A stretch of 64,000 nt of DNA from Leptobacterium sp964389205 (GTDB lineage: Bacteria > Bacteroidota > Bacteroidia > Flavobacteriales > Flavobacteriaceae). Below are positions 1 to 9,543 of this stretch, piece after piece. Numbering within the stretch: position 1 is the first letter of the stretch; each line of letters begins with the position of its first letter. The notes under the pieces were generated by a model, which saw only the letters and a list, made by a program, of their open reading frames with translations, did no database searches and was not told where the DNA came from. The translations under genes were made by a program, and so were the position numbers. Location: positions 25,423-89,422 of the forward strand of contig CAYMDH010000009.1 of the NCBI GenBank assembly GCA_964389205.1, given 5' to 3'.

Positions 1-969
1 TGTCAATTCGTTTTTGTGTAAGACGATGTTCTTCTTTATTTTATCTAAAATTATATTATTTGTATTATATATGTGATAGAGCGTTTTTTTATCGAACTGA
101 GGAGGTTTAAAGATAAGAGTGCTATCCATTTTATAAGTGCCATTATCATTAAAAATAATAGTTTTCGTTTCTAACGGATAATACTTTTGTTGTTCATTTA
201 ATCCTAATTGAACAAATTCTATTGTGGTAAAAGTAGTATCGTTATAAGTGATTTCAACTTCGTCTAAGGCAGAATAAAAAAGCTGAACCTGTTCATTAAT
301 AAGTTCAATATCTACTCTAGAATAATAGATTTGTCCATTGTGGTTTTTTGTATGACCAGCCCAACAAACTACAAATTGTTCTTTAAATACTTTATAGTTT
401 GATTTTAAATCCCCATGTCTATTATTAATAAAATCAATAACACCATCTAACGTAAGTTCAATATTGTTGTGCGCATGTTGTTCTATCTCTGCAACAATAT
501 GAGAATTAGTATCCTTAATGGCAATATCAAAAACCTTCGGCATACTTATACTTCCATCTCTAAAAAATACACTGCCTCCCCAATATTTCCATATGTTTTT
601 TTGAAGCGAACAAATTTCACCTGTAGATCGTATGGTGACTAATCCAACTACCTTGCCTTCAGGAAGCCCCGGAAAAGGAATATTTTCATAAGAAATTAAA
701 GGAGGATTATCTAAATATGCATTTACTAGGTTTTGAATTTTACTATCATCAAAAAAATCAACACCTACAATTTTATTATCTTCGTCTTCAACCCCAATCA
801 CTATAAAAGAATTGTTTTTAGGGTTAGAGTTAGCCAACGCACATACGTGTTTTAAAAACTTTCCTTTCCCTTCTTTTTCTCCAATATCTATAAAACGCTT
901 TTTATCATAAAAACTATTTTCGTCATTATGAGCCAATAAGTTTTTAACTAAAAGACGTTTATTAATCAT
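1..969 (-). CDS. AlbA_2 (Schlafen-type) domain protein, 3' end outside window
   Basis: An open frame runs without a stop from an ATG at 969 to the window edge, giving 323 codons; the C-terminus is missing. Residues 44-70 carry the AlbA_2 signature: ALANSNP, then FIVIGVEDED and KIVGV, followed by an acidic stretch. In this family the N-terminal domain is a putative nucleic-acid-binding or ATP-linked module, often in transcriptional regulators or defence-type proteins. The rest matches nothing I recognise. It is followed on the same strand by an SDR gene that lies upstream of it in transcription. Domain call is fairly secure, function is not. Confidence 0.75.
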   Translation of the reverse strand, partial: MINKRLLVKNLLAHNDENSFYDKKRFIDIGEKEGKGKFLKHVCALANSNPKNNSFIVIGVEDEDNKIVGVDFFDDSKIQNLVNAYLDNPPLISYENIPFPGLPEGKVVGLVTIRSTGEICSLQKNIWKYWGGSVFFRDGSISMPKVFDIAIKDTNSHIVAEIEQHAHNNIELTLDGVIDFINNRHGDLKSNYKVFKEQFVVCWAGHTKNHNGQIYYSRVDIELINEQVQLFYSALDEVEITYNDTTFTTIEFVQLGLNEQQKYYPLETKTIIFNDNGTYKMDSTLIFKPPQFDKKTLYHIYNTNNIILDKIKKNIVLHKNELT

Positions 970-1009
970 TGTGCTTTAAATCATTAATTTTAAAGTGATA
1001 TATATGTGA

Positions 1010-1768
1010 TTAAATATTCTTTTTAACAATAGTACTACTTGCTTGTGCAGTAGGCAATACTACTAAATCTGCAATGTTTACATGATAAGGCCTTGAAATC
1101 ACAAATTGAATAATATCTGCAATGTCTTCTGGTTTTAAAGGGTCAAAACCTTTGTATACATTTTCTGCCTTTGTATCATCTCCCTTAAAACGAACCTTAC
1201 TAAATTCCGTTTCTACCAAACCAGGGTGTACGGCACCTACCCTAATTCCATATTCGTTAAGATCTATACGCATGCCTTTATTAATAGCATCGACAGCATG
1301 TTTGCTAGCACAGTATACATTTCCATTAGGATACACTTCTTTCCCAGCAGTAGATCCAATATTAATAATGTGCCCTCCTTTTTGTGCAATCATTTTAGGA
1401 ATTACTGCTTTAGAAACATATAGCAATCCTTTTACGTTAATATCTAACATAGCATCCCAATCGTCTGTATCTCCTGTTTGAAGAGGATCTAATCCATGAG
1501 CATTTCCAGCATTGTTAATTAGAATATCAATGGAAGAAAAACCAGAAGGTAAATTTTGTATTTCTTTAAAAATAGTTTCTTTATCACGCACATCAAAACA
1601 AAGAGAAGTTACTTCTGTCTGTTTTGATAATTCTTGAACTAAGGTCGCTAGACGATCTTGACGTCTACCGCATATGATTAACCGAATCCCGTTTTTGGCA
1701 AAAATAATAGCCGTTTCTTTACCAATACCACTTGTTGCACCTGTTATGAGTGCTGTTTTCTTTTTCAT
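1010..1768 (-). CDS. SDR family NAD(P)-dependent oxidoreductase
   Basis: A 252-residue classical short-chain dehydrogenase. The cofactor loop TGATSGIG is at residues 9-16, NNAG at 85-88, and the catalytic Ser139, Tyr152 and Lys156 (YCASK) are all present. Length is normal for a classical SDR. The sequence resembles the YdfG/serine-3-dehydrogenase branch, which oxidises 3-hydroxy acids such as serine or 3-hydroxypropionate, but the substrate cannot be read from sequence alone. It lies 35 bases downstream of an aldo/keto reductase on the same strand, so the two may be cotranscribed as a small redox pair. Confidence 0.9.
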   Translation of the reverse strand: MKKKTALITGATSGIGKETAIIFAKNGIRLIICGRRQDRLATLVQELSKQTEVTSLCFDVRDKETIFKEIQNLPSGFSSIDILINNAGNAHGLDPLQTGDTDDWDAMLDINVKGLLYVSKAVIPKMIAQKGGHIINIGSTAGKEVYPNGNVYCASKHAVDAINKGMRIDLNEYGIRVGAVHPGLVETEFSKVRFKGDDTKAENVYKGFDPLKPEDIADIIQFVISRPYHVNIADLVVLPTAQASSTIVKKNI

Positions 1769-1803
1769 AATTTATTTTTAACTAATGAAATATGACTTAG
1801 TAA

Positions 1804-2676
1804 TTAAGCAATATTATGTCCTTGACTAGCTTCTAATAACAAAAACCAATCTTCTAACTCCATATCAATTTCTGTTGCTTTAATAGCATTTGTCATTCTA
1901 TCTTTACTTGTGGTTCCAATAACAGGATGTATCCCTGCGGGGTGTTTTAATGTCCAGGCCAAGATTAGTTGATCTGCAGTCGCATTGTACTTTTGCATAA
2001 ACTCTGTAAGCAAGCTAATGACACGTTTGGTTTGTTCGGTTTCTTCTCTAAATACGCTTCCTAATGGACTCCAAGCCATAGGCGTTATGTTGTTCATTGT
2101 CATATGATCTAAACTTCCGTTCCACATAGCATCAAAAGCAGTAATAGAAAACTCTATTTGGTTTGCAGAAACAGGAACTTTAGCCTGAATAAGATCTGTT
2201 TGAGAAGGCGTAAAATTAGAAACACCAAAGTTTTTTATTTTCCCTTGTTTTTTAAGTGTAGCTATAGCTTCGGCAACTTCATCTGCTCGCATTAATGGAC
2301 TTGGCCTATGTATTAGAAATAAATCCAGATATTCTGTCTTTAGGTTTCGAAGCGATTCTTCAGCAGACCAAACAATATAATCTTTACTGTAGTTATAATG
2401 TTTGACTTTATTTGGGCGTTTTTCACATTTATATTGAATTCCACATTTGGAAATAATTTCAATTTTAGATCGATCTATTCCACTAGCTGCATATGCCAAA
2501 CCAAAATCTGCTTCAGTGGTATAACCCCCATAAATATCGGCATGATCAAAAGTGGTAATATTGTGTTCTAAACAATGATTTATGGCATGAATCATTTCTT
2601 TTTTTGAAAGTTGTTTTCCCCAGCTTCCCCAGGTCATTGTACCTGCAATTATTCTTGAAAATGTTGTTGTTTTCAT
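1804..2676 (-). CDS. Aldo/keto reductase
   Basis: A 290-residue NADP-dependent oxidoreductase with a TIM-barrel fold expected. The catalytic tetrad is visible: Asp44 and Tyr49 in FDHADIYG, Lys77 in ISKCG, and His123 in LIHRPSP. The C-terminal part holds the cofactor-binding VIGTTSKDR motif. It resembles the YdhF-type branch of predicted oxidoreductases. It is the first gene of a probable minus-strand pair with the SDR and is divergent from the Bat operon. The natural substrate is unknown. Confidence 0.9.
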   Translation of the reverse strand: MKTTTFSRIIAGTMTWGSWGKQLSKKEMIHAINHCLEHNITTFDHADIYGGYTTEADFGLAYAASGIDRSKIEIISKCGIQYKCEKRPNKVKHYNYSKDYIVWSAEESLRNLKTEYLDLFLIHRPSPLMRADEVAEAIATLKKQGKIKNFGVSNFTPSQTDLIQAKVPVSANQIEFSITAFDAMWNGSLDHMTMNNITPMAWSPLGSVFREETEQTKRVISLLTEFMQKYNATADQLILAWTLKHPAGIHPVIGTTSKDRMTNAIKATEIDMELEDWFLLLEASQGHNIA

Positions 2677-2863
2677 CTGTTATATATCTTATTCTTGCCT
2701 TAATAATTTTAAGATTTCGCCAATATAAATCAATTTATATAGGGGCGATCTTTCATGATCTAATTTAGATCATTTTAAAAAATTAAATGTACTAAACTTA
2801 AAACTTCCTTAAAAGGATTGGACTTGAATAAGTTTTAACCAATTATTAACAGCATAACGCACA

Positions 2864-2871
2864 TAATTTTG
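2864..2871 (+). promoter_or_regulatory. Possible -7 box upstream of the Bat operon
   Basis: TAATTTTG matches the Bacteroidota -7 consensus TAnnTTTG and lies 53 bases before the moxR start, in the 247-base divergent gap with the aldo/keto reductase. No good TTTG -33 element is seen at the usual spacing, so this is tentative. Confidence 0.3.
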
Positions 2872-2923
2872 TCAATTTGCATCATTCAAAACTGATTAGT
2901 AAATTCACGCCGTTAAATTAAAC

Positions 2924-3931
2924 ATGCGTATGGAAGAGAATACTACTATAGATATTAGTGTAATCAATGAAAAAATAACAAAGGAAAGCGCCTTTGTTGA
3001 CTTATTAACTGCCGAAATTAATAAGGTAATTGTAGGGCAGAGTCATATGGTAGAACGTCTGTTAATAGGATTACTTGGTCAAGGACATATTTTATTAGAA
3101 GGAGTTCCTGGGCTGGCAAAAACTTTAGCGATAAATACTTTATCTAAAGCTGTAGATGGTAGTTTTAGTAGAATTCAGTTTACACCAGATTTACTTCCAG
3201 CAGATGTTGTTGGAACCATGATTTATAACATGAAAGAGAATGACTTTTCTATAAAGAAAGGACCTATTTTTGCAAATTTTGTGTTAGCTGATGAAATTAA
3301 CCGTGCACCAGCAAAAGTACAATCTGCACTTTTAGAAGCGATGCAAGAAAAGCAAGTAACTATTGGTGATGAAACGTTTAAATTAGACAAACCTTTTTTG
3401 GTTATGGCTACACAAAACCCAGTAGAACAAGAAGGAACTTATCCTTTACCAGAAGCACAGGTTGACCGTTTTATGCTAAAGACAGTGATAGACTATCCTA
3501 AATTAGATGAAGAACAATTAATAGTTAGAGCAAATCTTAAAGGAAGTTTTGAAAATGTAAATAAAGTAGTTTCTATAGAGCAAATTTTGAGAGCGCAAGA
3601 AGCCGTTCGTGAAGTATATATGGACGAAAAGATTGAAAAATACATTTTGGATATCATTTTTGCTACTCGTTATCCCGAAAAATATAATCTTTCAGAGATA
3701 AAACCACTTATTAATTTTGGGGCTTCACCAAGAGGAAGTATCAATTTGGCAAATGCTTCGAAATGTTATGCTTTTATAAAAAGAAGAGGCTATGTAATTC
3801 CAGAAGATGTAAGAGCAGTAGTACTAGATGTTTTACGTCATAGAATAGGGCTTACTTATGAAGCTGAAGCTGAAAATGTAACTACAGAAGACCTTATTAA
3901 TAAGATTGTAAACGAGATTGAAGTACCATAG
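2924..3931 (+). CDS. moxR: MoxR family AAA+ ATPase
   Basis: A 335-residue AAA+ ATPase. Walker A GVPGLAKT is at residues 60-67, Walker B LADEIN at 121-126 and sensor 1 MATQNP at 161-166. MoxR ATPases act as chaperone-like factors with von Willebrand A proteins. This is the first gene of the operon that continues with a DUF58 protein and the Bat proteins, the standard Bacteroidota arrangement. A second ATG at 2930 could also be the start. No Shine-Dalgarno sequence is obvious, which is usual in this phylum. Confidence 0.95.
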   Translation: MRMEENTTIDISVINEKITKESAFVDLLTAEINKVIVGQSHMVERLLIGLLGQGHILLEGVPGLAKTLAINTLSKAVDGSFSRIQFTPDLLPADVVGTMIYNMKENDFSIKKGPIFANFVLADEINRAPAKVQSALLEAMQEKQVTIGDETFKLDKPFLVMATQNPVEQEGTYPLPEAQVDRFMLKTVIDYPKLDEEQLIVRANLKGSFENVNKVVSIEQILRAQEAVREVYMDEKIEKYILDIIFATRYPEKYNLSEIKPLINFGASPRGSINLANASKCYAFIKRRGYVIPEDVRAVVLDVLRHRIGLTYEAEAENVTTEDLINKIVNEIEVP

Positions 3932-3982
3932 TCGTTTCATCAAAACCGTTAACTAATTTCTGATAACTGTTCTCTGGAACTA

Positions 3983-4849
3983 ATGGATACTAAAGAATTA
4001 CTCAAGAAAGTTCGAAAAATTGAAATCAAGACCCGTCGCTTAAGCGATCATATTTTTGGGGGTGAGTATCATTCTACCTTTAAAGGTAGAGGGATGACTT
4101 TTAGTGAGGTACGCCAATATCAATTTGGAGATGATGTAAGAGCTATTGATTGGAATGTTACAGCTCGGTATAATGAACCTTATATTAAAGTTTTTGAAGA
4201 AGAACGAGAATTAACAATGATGCTTATGGTAGACATAAGTGGTTCAGAATTTTTTGGGACGCATCAACAGTTTAAAAAAGACATTATTACAGAAATATCA
4301 GCCACCTTGGCTTTTTCTGCAACACAAAACAATGATAAAATAGGGCTTATATTATTTTCAGATCAAGTAGAGCTTTATATCCCTCCAAAAAAAGGAAAAT
4401 CTCATGTATTGAGAATCATTAGAGAATTGTTAGAGTTTAAGCCTAAAGGTAAAGACACAAACATTTCTGAAGCATTAAAAGTTTTGTCTAACGTAATGAA
4501 GAAAAAAGCGATTGTTTTCTTGTTATCAGATTTCATAGGCGACGATTATGAACAAACTTTAAAAATTGTAGGGAAAAAACATGATGTGACTGGGATTAGA
4601 GTTTTTGATGAAAAAGAGACCGCTATTCCAAATTTAGGAATGGTACAAATGGAAGATGCAGAAACAGGGGAACTTATGTTAGTCAATACGCAATCTAAAA
4701 AGGTGCGCTCAAACTATGCAAAATATTATAAAGAACGAGTAGATTACTTTCAAAATACATTTACCAGAAGTGGTTCCGGTATATTGAGTTGTAGAGTTGA
4801 TGAGAGTTATGTGAAAAAGTTATTAGGATACTTTAAAAGAAGAGGATAA
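3983..4849 (+). CDS. DUF58 domain protein of the Bat operon
   Basis: A 288-residue soluble protein. The DUF58 signature is clear around residues 30-75: FKGRGMTFSEVRQYQFGDD, then RAIDWNVTAR and the FEEERE segment. A degenerate VWA-like fold follows with a metal-site-like DISGS. DUF58 proteins are nearly always encoded beside MoxR ATPases and are thought to be their partners. The gap to moxR is 51 bases and to the next gene 3 bases, so it is cotranscribed. The biochemical function is not established. Confidence 0.9.
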   Translation: MDTKELLKKVRKIEIKTRRLSDHIFGGEYHSTFKGRGMTFSEVRQYQFGDDVRAIDWNVTARYNEPYIKVFEEERELTMMLMVDISGSEFFGTHQQFKKDIITEISATLAFSATQNNDKIGLILFSDQVELYIPPKKGKSHVLRIIRELLEFKPKGKDTNISEALKVLSNVMKKKAIVFLLSDFIGDDYEQTLKIVGKKHDVTGIRVFDEKETAIPNLGMVQMEDAETGELMLVNTQSKKVRSNYAKYYKERVDYFQNTFTRSGSGILSCRVDESYVKKLLGYFKRRG

Positions 4850-4852
4850 TAG

Positions 4853-6520
4853 ATGATCATTGAGAAACTTAAAATAAAAAAACGTGATATTTCCTGTATG
4901 ATCAAGAAGGAAATCATTATGCTTTTAGGGTTTTTAATTTTTGGAATATCGGCCTATTCGCAAACACCTCCAAAAATTACCTCAAAAATAGACTCTACTA
5001 CCATTAAAATAGGAGAGCAAATTAATTTTGAAATCAATGTAGAAGCAGATACTACTGCTTTAGTTACATTCCCAGAAGGACAAACTTTTGCACCTTTAGA
5101 AGTTTTTGATTTTTCAGAAATAGACACCTTCAAAAATAAAGACAGATATACACTTATTAAAAAGTATGCACTAACACAATTTGATTCTGGAAATTATCGT
5201 CTGCCAAGACAACAAGTATTGATAAACCAAAAAGCTTTTTTTACAGATTCTTTAGATATTAGAGTTAATGATGTTGTTGTAGATACTACTAAGCAAAAAA
5301 TGTTTGATATCAAAGACATTGTAGTTGTAGATAAGAGCTATGGTGGTTGGTTAAAATATCTTTACGGGATTTTAGGCTTATTAGCTATTGCAGGAGGCTT
5401 GCTCTATTGGTTTGTTTTTAGAAAAAAACCATTAACAGACGAAGAAAAGGTAGCATTACTTCCCCCTTTTGACAGAGCAATGCTGGAATTAAAAAAATTA
5501 GAAGAATCTAGGTATTTAATTCAATCAGAATACAAACAATACTATTCAGAACTTACAGATATTGTTCGTTCGTACTTAGAAGAAGATGTAAATATATCGG
5601 CTCTTGAAAGTACCACAGAAGAATTAATTGATAAGTTAGAAATGCTAAAAGATGGCGGGAACTTAGAAATTGATAAGGAAACAATACGGCAATTTAAAAG
5701 CGTTTTACAAACTGCCGATTTGGTAAAATTCGCAAAGTCAAAACCAGAAACTAAAGTAGCAGAAATAGATAGACAACTTATTGAACAAATTGTTATTAGA
5801 ACTAAAGAAGCTATTCCGGAACCTACAGAAGAAGAGATGAAGGAAAGAGAAGAGTATCTAGAAGTTTTAGCAAAAAAGAAACGAAAAAGAAAACTAATAC
5901 TCGCAAGTGTTATAGCAGCTCTTCTTGTTTTGAGCTCTATAGGCACTATTATTGGTTATTATGGCTTCAATTACGTAAAAGATACAGTAATTGGTCATCC
6001 AACAAAAGAATTATTGGAAGGAGAGTGGGTTGCTAGTGAATATGGATATCCAGCAATTTATATGGAAAGCCCGAAAGTACTTAGAAGAATAAAATTGCCA
6101 TTACCCGAAGAAACACAAGCAGCTATTAAAACAAATCAAGCATTTATTTATGGAAGTCTTTTAGAGCATTTTTATATTCTCACAACTTCTACCACTTTTA
6201 ATGAAGGAATAGAATTAGATGTGCAGCAAGCCATTGAAGGTACTATTAGTACATTAGAAGCTCAAGGCGCAAAAAATATTATAACGAAAAAAGAAGAAAT
6301 AGAAACAGCAAGTGAAAAGAAAGGGTTTAAAACCTTTGGAACGATGACGATAATTGATCCACTATCTAAGAAAGAAATTAAGAGTAAATATGTGTTGTTG
6401 AGTTTTGTTGAAAACAATGGTTTTGAACAAGTTGTTATGTCGTATGAAGCAGATGATGATTATGCAGATGCTATTGTTCAACGTATTACGAACTCGATAG
6501 ATTTTAAAACAGAGAATTAA
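4853..6520 (+). CDS. BatD-like membrane protein with extra C-terminal domain
   Basis: Up to 555 residues. An ATG at 4898 gives a cleaner signal peptide (MIKKEIIMLLGFLIFGISAY, then SQ) than the ATG at 4853, and I prefer it. A periplasmic beta-rich BatD-type region spans about residues 30-160, followed by a membrane helix near 170-190. A cytoplasmic region with LLPPFDRAMLELKKL and a helical bundle follows, then a second membrane helix near 350-375 and a C-terminal domain of about 180 residues that I do not recognise. In this operon the slot between the DUF58 gene and batA commonly holds such a protein. It is distinct from the canonical BatD at 9520. Confidence 0.75.
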   Translation: MIIEKLKIKKRDISCMIKKEIIMLLGFLIFGISAYSQTPPKITSKIDSTTIKIGEQINFEINVEADTTALVTFPEGQTFAPLEVFDFSEIDTFKNKDRYTLIKKYALTQFDSGNYRLPRQQVLINQKAFFTDSLDIRVNDVVVDTTKQKMFDIKDIVVVDKSYGGWLKYLYGILGLLAIAGGLLYWFVFRKKPLTDEEKVALLPPFDRAMLELKKLEESRYLIQSEYKQYYSELTDIVRSYLEEDVNISALESTTEELIDKLEMLKDGGNLEIDKETIRQFKSVLQTADLVKFAKSKPETKVAEIDRQLIEQIVIRTKEAIPEPTEEEMKEREEYLEVLAKKKRKRKLILASVIAALLVLSSIGTIIGYYGFNYVKDTVIGHPTKELLEGEWVASEYGYPAIYMESPKVLRRIKLPLPEETQAAIKTNQAFIYGSLLEHFYILTTSTTFNEGIELDVQQAIEGTISTLEAQGAKNIITKKEEIETASEKKGFKTFGTMTIIDPLSKKEIKSKYVLLSFVENNGFEQVVMSYEADDDYADAIVQRITNSIDFKTEN

Positions 6521-6523
6521 AGA

Positions 6524-7525
6524 ATGTTAGACAATATTGAATTTACCAATCCACAATTTTTTTGGCTGTTACTGGCACTGCCATTAGCGATTGTTTGGTA
6601 TATTCTAAACAGAAAAAAAGAAAGCGCATCACTTAAAATATCAAGCATTAAGGGATTTAAAATAACCAATGCACTATTACCAAAATTAAAACCAGTTTTA
6701 TTTGCTTTTAGATTATTGGCAATGACAGCTATCATCGCTGCATTAGCAAGACCACAAACAAAAGAAGTATCTACTAAAACCAAAACAACCAAAGGAATAG
6801 ATATTGTAATGGCTATAGATATTTCATCTAGTATGTTGTCTAAAGATTTAAAGCCAAATAGATTAAATGCATTAAAAAATGTAGCCGCAGAGTTTGTACA
6901 GGGGCGTCCTAATGATCGGATTGGATTGGTTGTATATTCAGGAGAAAGTTTTACTAAAACTCCTATCACTAGTGATAAATCTATTATAATGAGTGCGCTT
7001 AGAGAAATACAATATGGTATTATTGAAGACGGTACGGCTATTGGTATGGGGCTTGCTACCTCTGTAAATAGATTAAAAGACAGCAAAGCGCTAAGTAAAG
7101 TAATTATTTTATTAACAGATGGTGTCAATAATGCAGGCTTTATTGAACCACAAACAGCAGCAGAGCTAGCTGTAGAATACGGAATAAAAACATACACCAT
7201 TGGTTTAGGAAGTAATGGAATGGCATTGACCCCTGTAGGTTATAATACAGATGGAAGTTTTAGATATGATCATCGTAAAGTAGAAATTGATGAAACCTTA
7301 TTAGAAGAAATTGCAACTTCTACTGGAGGTAAATATTTTAGAGCTACAAATAATGAAAAATTAGGAGAAATCTATAAAGAGATTGATAAGTTAGAAAAAA
7401 CAGAAGTAGAAGAGTTTAAGTATACCAATTATGAAGAGAAATTTCGTCCATTAGCTTTATTGGCCGGATTATTATTATTATTAGAGTTTTTATTGAGGTA
7501 TACGGTATTTAGAAGTTTTATATAA
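6524..7525 (+). CDS. batA: BatA, VWA-domain membrane protein
   Basis: A 333-residue protein with N-terminal membrane helices (about residues 12-28 and 58-76), a periplasmic von Willebrand A domain from about residue 92 and a C-terminal membrane helix near 310-328. The metal-ion site is intact: D99-I-S101-S-S103, with the later Thr and Asp (LTDGVNNAG) present. Bat (Bacteroides aerotolerance) proteins are linked to stress tolerance and cell-envelope integrity, though their mechanism is unresolved. The gene starts 3 bases after the previous stop. Confidence 0.92.
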   Translation: MLDNIEFTNPQFFWLLLALPLAIVWYILNRKKESASLKISSIKGFKITNALLPKLKPVLFAFRLLAMTAIIAALARPQTKEVSTKTKTTKGIDIVMAIDISSSMLSKDLKPNRLNALKNVAAEFVQGRPNDRIGLVVYSGESFTKTPITSDKSIIMSALREIQYGIIEDGTAIGMGLATSVNRLKDSKALSKVIILLTDGVNNAGFIEPQTAAELAVEYGIKTYTIGLGSNGMALTPVGYNTDGSFRYDHRKVEIDETLLEEIATSTGGKYFRATNNEKLGEIYKEIDKLEKTEVEEFKYTNYEEKFRPLALLAGLLLLLEFLLRYTVFRSFI

Positions 7526-7552
7526 TAAATAAAATTTCTGCTGTTGCAGAAA

Positions 7553-8599
7553 ATGAATATGTATCAATTAGAAGAAAAAATATATTTTTATGTACTTGTC
7601 ATCATTCCGGTGTTGGCATTACTATTTCTATTTTTGCAGCTTTGGAAACGAAAAGCGCAACACAAATTTGCAGATAAAGAATTGTTAAAAAAACTGAGTC
7701 CTTCAAACTCTACTTTTAAATCTATCTTAAAACTCATTGTTATTTCATTAGCTTTTGCTAGTTTGGCAATAGCATTGGTAAATCCAAAAATTGGAACAAA
7801 ATTAGAAACGGTAAAAAGAGAGGGAGTAGACATCGTTTTTGCAGTAGATGTTTCTAAAAGTATGTTAGCAGAGGATATTGCTCCTAACAGAATGGAAAAA
7901 TCAAAACGATTGGTTTCAGAAATTGTAAATCAATTAGGGAGCGATCGTGTTGGAATTATAGCCTATGCTGGGCAGGCATTCCCCCAATTGCCTATAACAA
8001 CAGATTATGCAGCTGCAAAAATGTTTTTGCAGAGTATGAACACGAATATGTTATCATCTCAAGGAACCGCAATTGATGAAGCTATCAATCTTGCAAAAAC
8101 CTATTATAATGATGAAGAGCAAACAAATCGGGTTCTATTTATAATTTCGGATGGAGAAGATCATTCTCAAGGCTCTATTGATGCTGTTGAAGATGCAAGA
8201 AACCAAGGGATTAGAATATTTACTATTGGAGTAGGAACCGCAAAAGGAGGTGTTATTCCAATAAAAGTAAACAAAATAACAGAGAGTTATAAAAAAGATA
8301 ATAAAGGCGAAGTTGTAATTACACGCCTTAATGAGAAAGTTTTAAGTGATATTGCCACTAAAGGAAATGGCGCTTATATTAATGGAAACAATACAGAAGA
8401 AGTAGTAGATTTTGTAAAAGAAACACTAAGCCAAATGGATAAAAAAGAGTTTGAAGCTAAACAGTTTGCAGACTATAAAGATCAATTTCAATGGTTTCTG
8501 GGGTTTGCAGTATTTTTATTATTTATTGATGTGTTTCTATTAGAGAGAAAAACAGCATGGTTGCAAAAACTAAACTTATTTAATGAGAATAAGAACTAA
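7553..8599 (+). CDS. batB: BatB, VWA-domain membrane protein
   Basis: About 348 residues and a paralogue of BatA: two N-terminal membrane helices, a VWA domain and a C-terminal membrane helix. The metal-ion site reads DVSKS, and the later ISDGEDHSQG supplies the acidic ligand. I place the start at the ATG at 7553; 7559 (MYQLEEKIY) is equally possible, and an upstream TTG at 7544 is less likely. BatA and BatB are expected to form heteromers in the inner membrane with BatC-E. It lies within the operon, 27 bases after batA. Confidence 0.92.
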   Translation: MNMYQLEEKIYFYVLVIIPVLALLFLFLQLWKRKAQHKFADKELLKKLSPSNSTFKSILKLIVISLAFASLAIALVNPKIGTKLETVKREGVDIVFAVDVSKSMLAEDIAPNRMEKSKRLVSEIVNQLGSDRVGIIAYAGQAFPQLPITTDYAAAKMFLQSMNTNMLSSQGTAIDEAINLAKTYYNDEEQTNRVLFIISDGEDHSQGSIDAVEDARNQGIRIFTIGVGTAKGGVIPIKVNKITESYKKDNKGEVVITRLNEKVLSDIATKGNGAYINGNNTEEVVDFVKETLSQMDKKEFEAKQFADYKDQFQWFLGFAVFLLFIDVFLLERKTAWLQKLNLFNENKN

Positions 8600-8613
8600 A
8601 AAATTATAAGGCT

Positions 8614-9486
8614 ATGAAAAAAGTCATTTTTGTATGTTGCTTATTTATTACTGTCTCTGCTTTTTCTCAAAAAGAGGAGAAAGCTAAACAAGAAGCAGCA
8701 AGAGTATCAAACAATTTAGTATTTGAGGCAAATAAAGAAATTGAAGGAAAAGAGTTTTTAGATGCCGAGGTTACTTATAGAAAAGCGATCTCTAAAGATG
8801 GAGAGAATGCTACGGCCAAATATAATTTAGGAAATGCGTATTACAAAGAAAATAGTTTAGGCGAGGCATTTAGTCGTTTTAAGCAATCAAGTGATGTAGC
8901 ATTGTCTAAAACTCAAAAGCATAAAGCATTTCACAATATGGGAAATGTATTTATGAAAAATGAAGAGTATGATAAAGCAGTAGAAGCCTATAAAGAATCA
9001 CTTCGAAATGATCCTACTGATGACGAAACACGTTATAACCTAGCGTTGGCTAAGCAAAAGAAAGAACAGCAAGGTGGTGGCGGTGACAATAAAGATCAAA
9101 ACCAAGATCAAAAAGATCAAGATCAAAAAGATCAAGACAAAAAGGAAGGAGATAACGAAGACAAGGATAACGAAGGAGATAAGAAAGACGACAAAAAGAA
9201 AGACGGAGAAGACGGGGAAGATGATAAAAAAGAAGGTGATAAAAAACCTGATGAAAACAAAGATGGAGAAGGCGATAAAAAGGAGGATAAGAAAGATCAA
9301 AATAAAGGAGGAGATCAACCAAAAGATGAAAAAGGAGAGCCTAAAAAACCGCGCCCTAATCAACTTTCTCCCCAACAGGTCAAAAACCTTTTAGAAGCAA
9401 TGAGCAATCAAGAAAAAAAGGTACAGAAGAAACTCAATGAAAAGAAAGTAAAAGGAGTTCCTGTTAAAAATGAAAAAGATTGGTAA
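8614..9486 (+). CDS. batC: BatC, TPR protein with charged low-complexity tail
   Basis: A 290-residue protein with a signal peptide ending near AFSQ, about three tetratricopeptide repeats between residues 30 and 148 (for example ATAKYNLGNAYYKENSLGEA), then about 100 residues made almost wholly of Lys, Asp, Glu, Gly, Gln and Asn (about 150-250). A conserved QLSPQQVKNLLEAMSNQE motif follows near the C-terminus. The charged tract is common in BatC proteins and is expected to be disordered. TPR modules probably assemble the Bat complex on the periplasmic side. Confidence 0.9.
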   Translation: MKKVIFVCCLFITVSAFSQKEEKAKQEAARVSNNLVFEANKEIEGKEFLDAEVTYRKAISKDGENATAKYNLGNAYYKENSLGEAFSRFKQSSDVALSKTQKHKAFHNMGNVFMKNEEYDKAVEAYKESLRNDPTDDETRYNLALAKQKKEQQGGGGDNKDQNQDQKDQDQKDQDKKEGDNEDKDNEGDKKDDKKKDGEDGEDDKKEGDKKPDENKDGEGDKKEDKKDQNKGGDQPKDEKGEPKKPRPNQLSPQQVKNLLEAMSNQEKKVQKKLNEKKVKGVPVKNEKDW

Positions 9487-9543
9487 CCTTTAAACTTGAT
9501 TTAATAGCATAAATAAAATATGAACACTTTTGTGTTTTTTAGA

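Noticed and set aside
9040..9375. Long antisense and alternative frames inside batC
   Set aside because: They arise from the Lys/Asp/Glu-rich repeat tract of BatC; no start context or protein-like composition.
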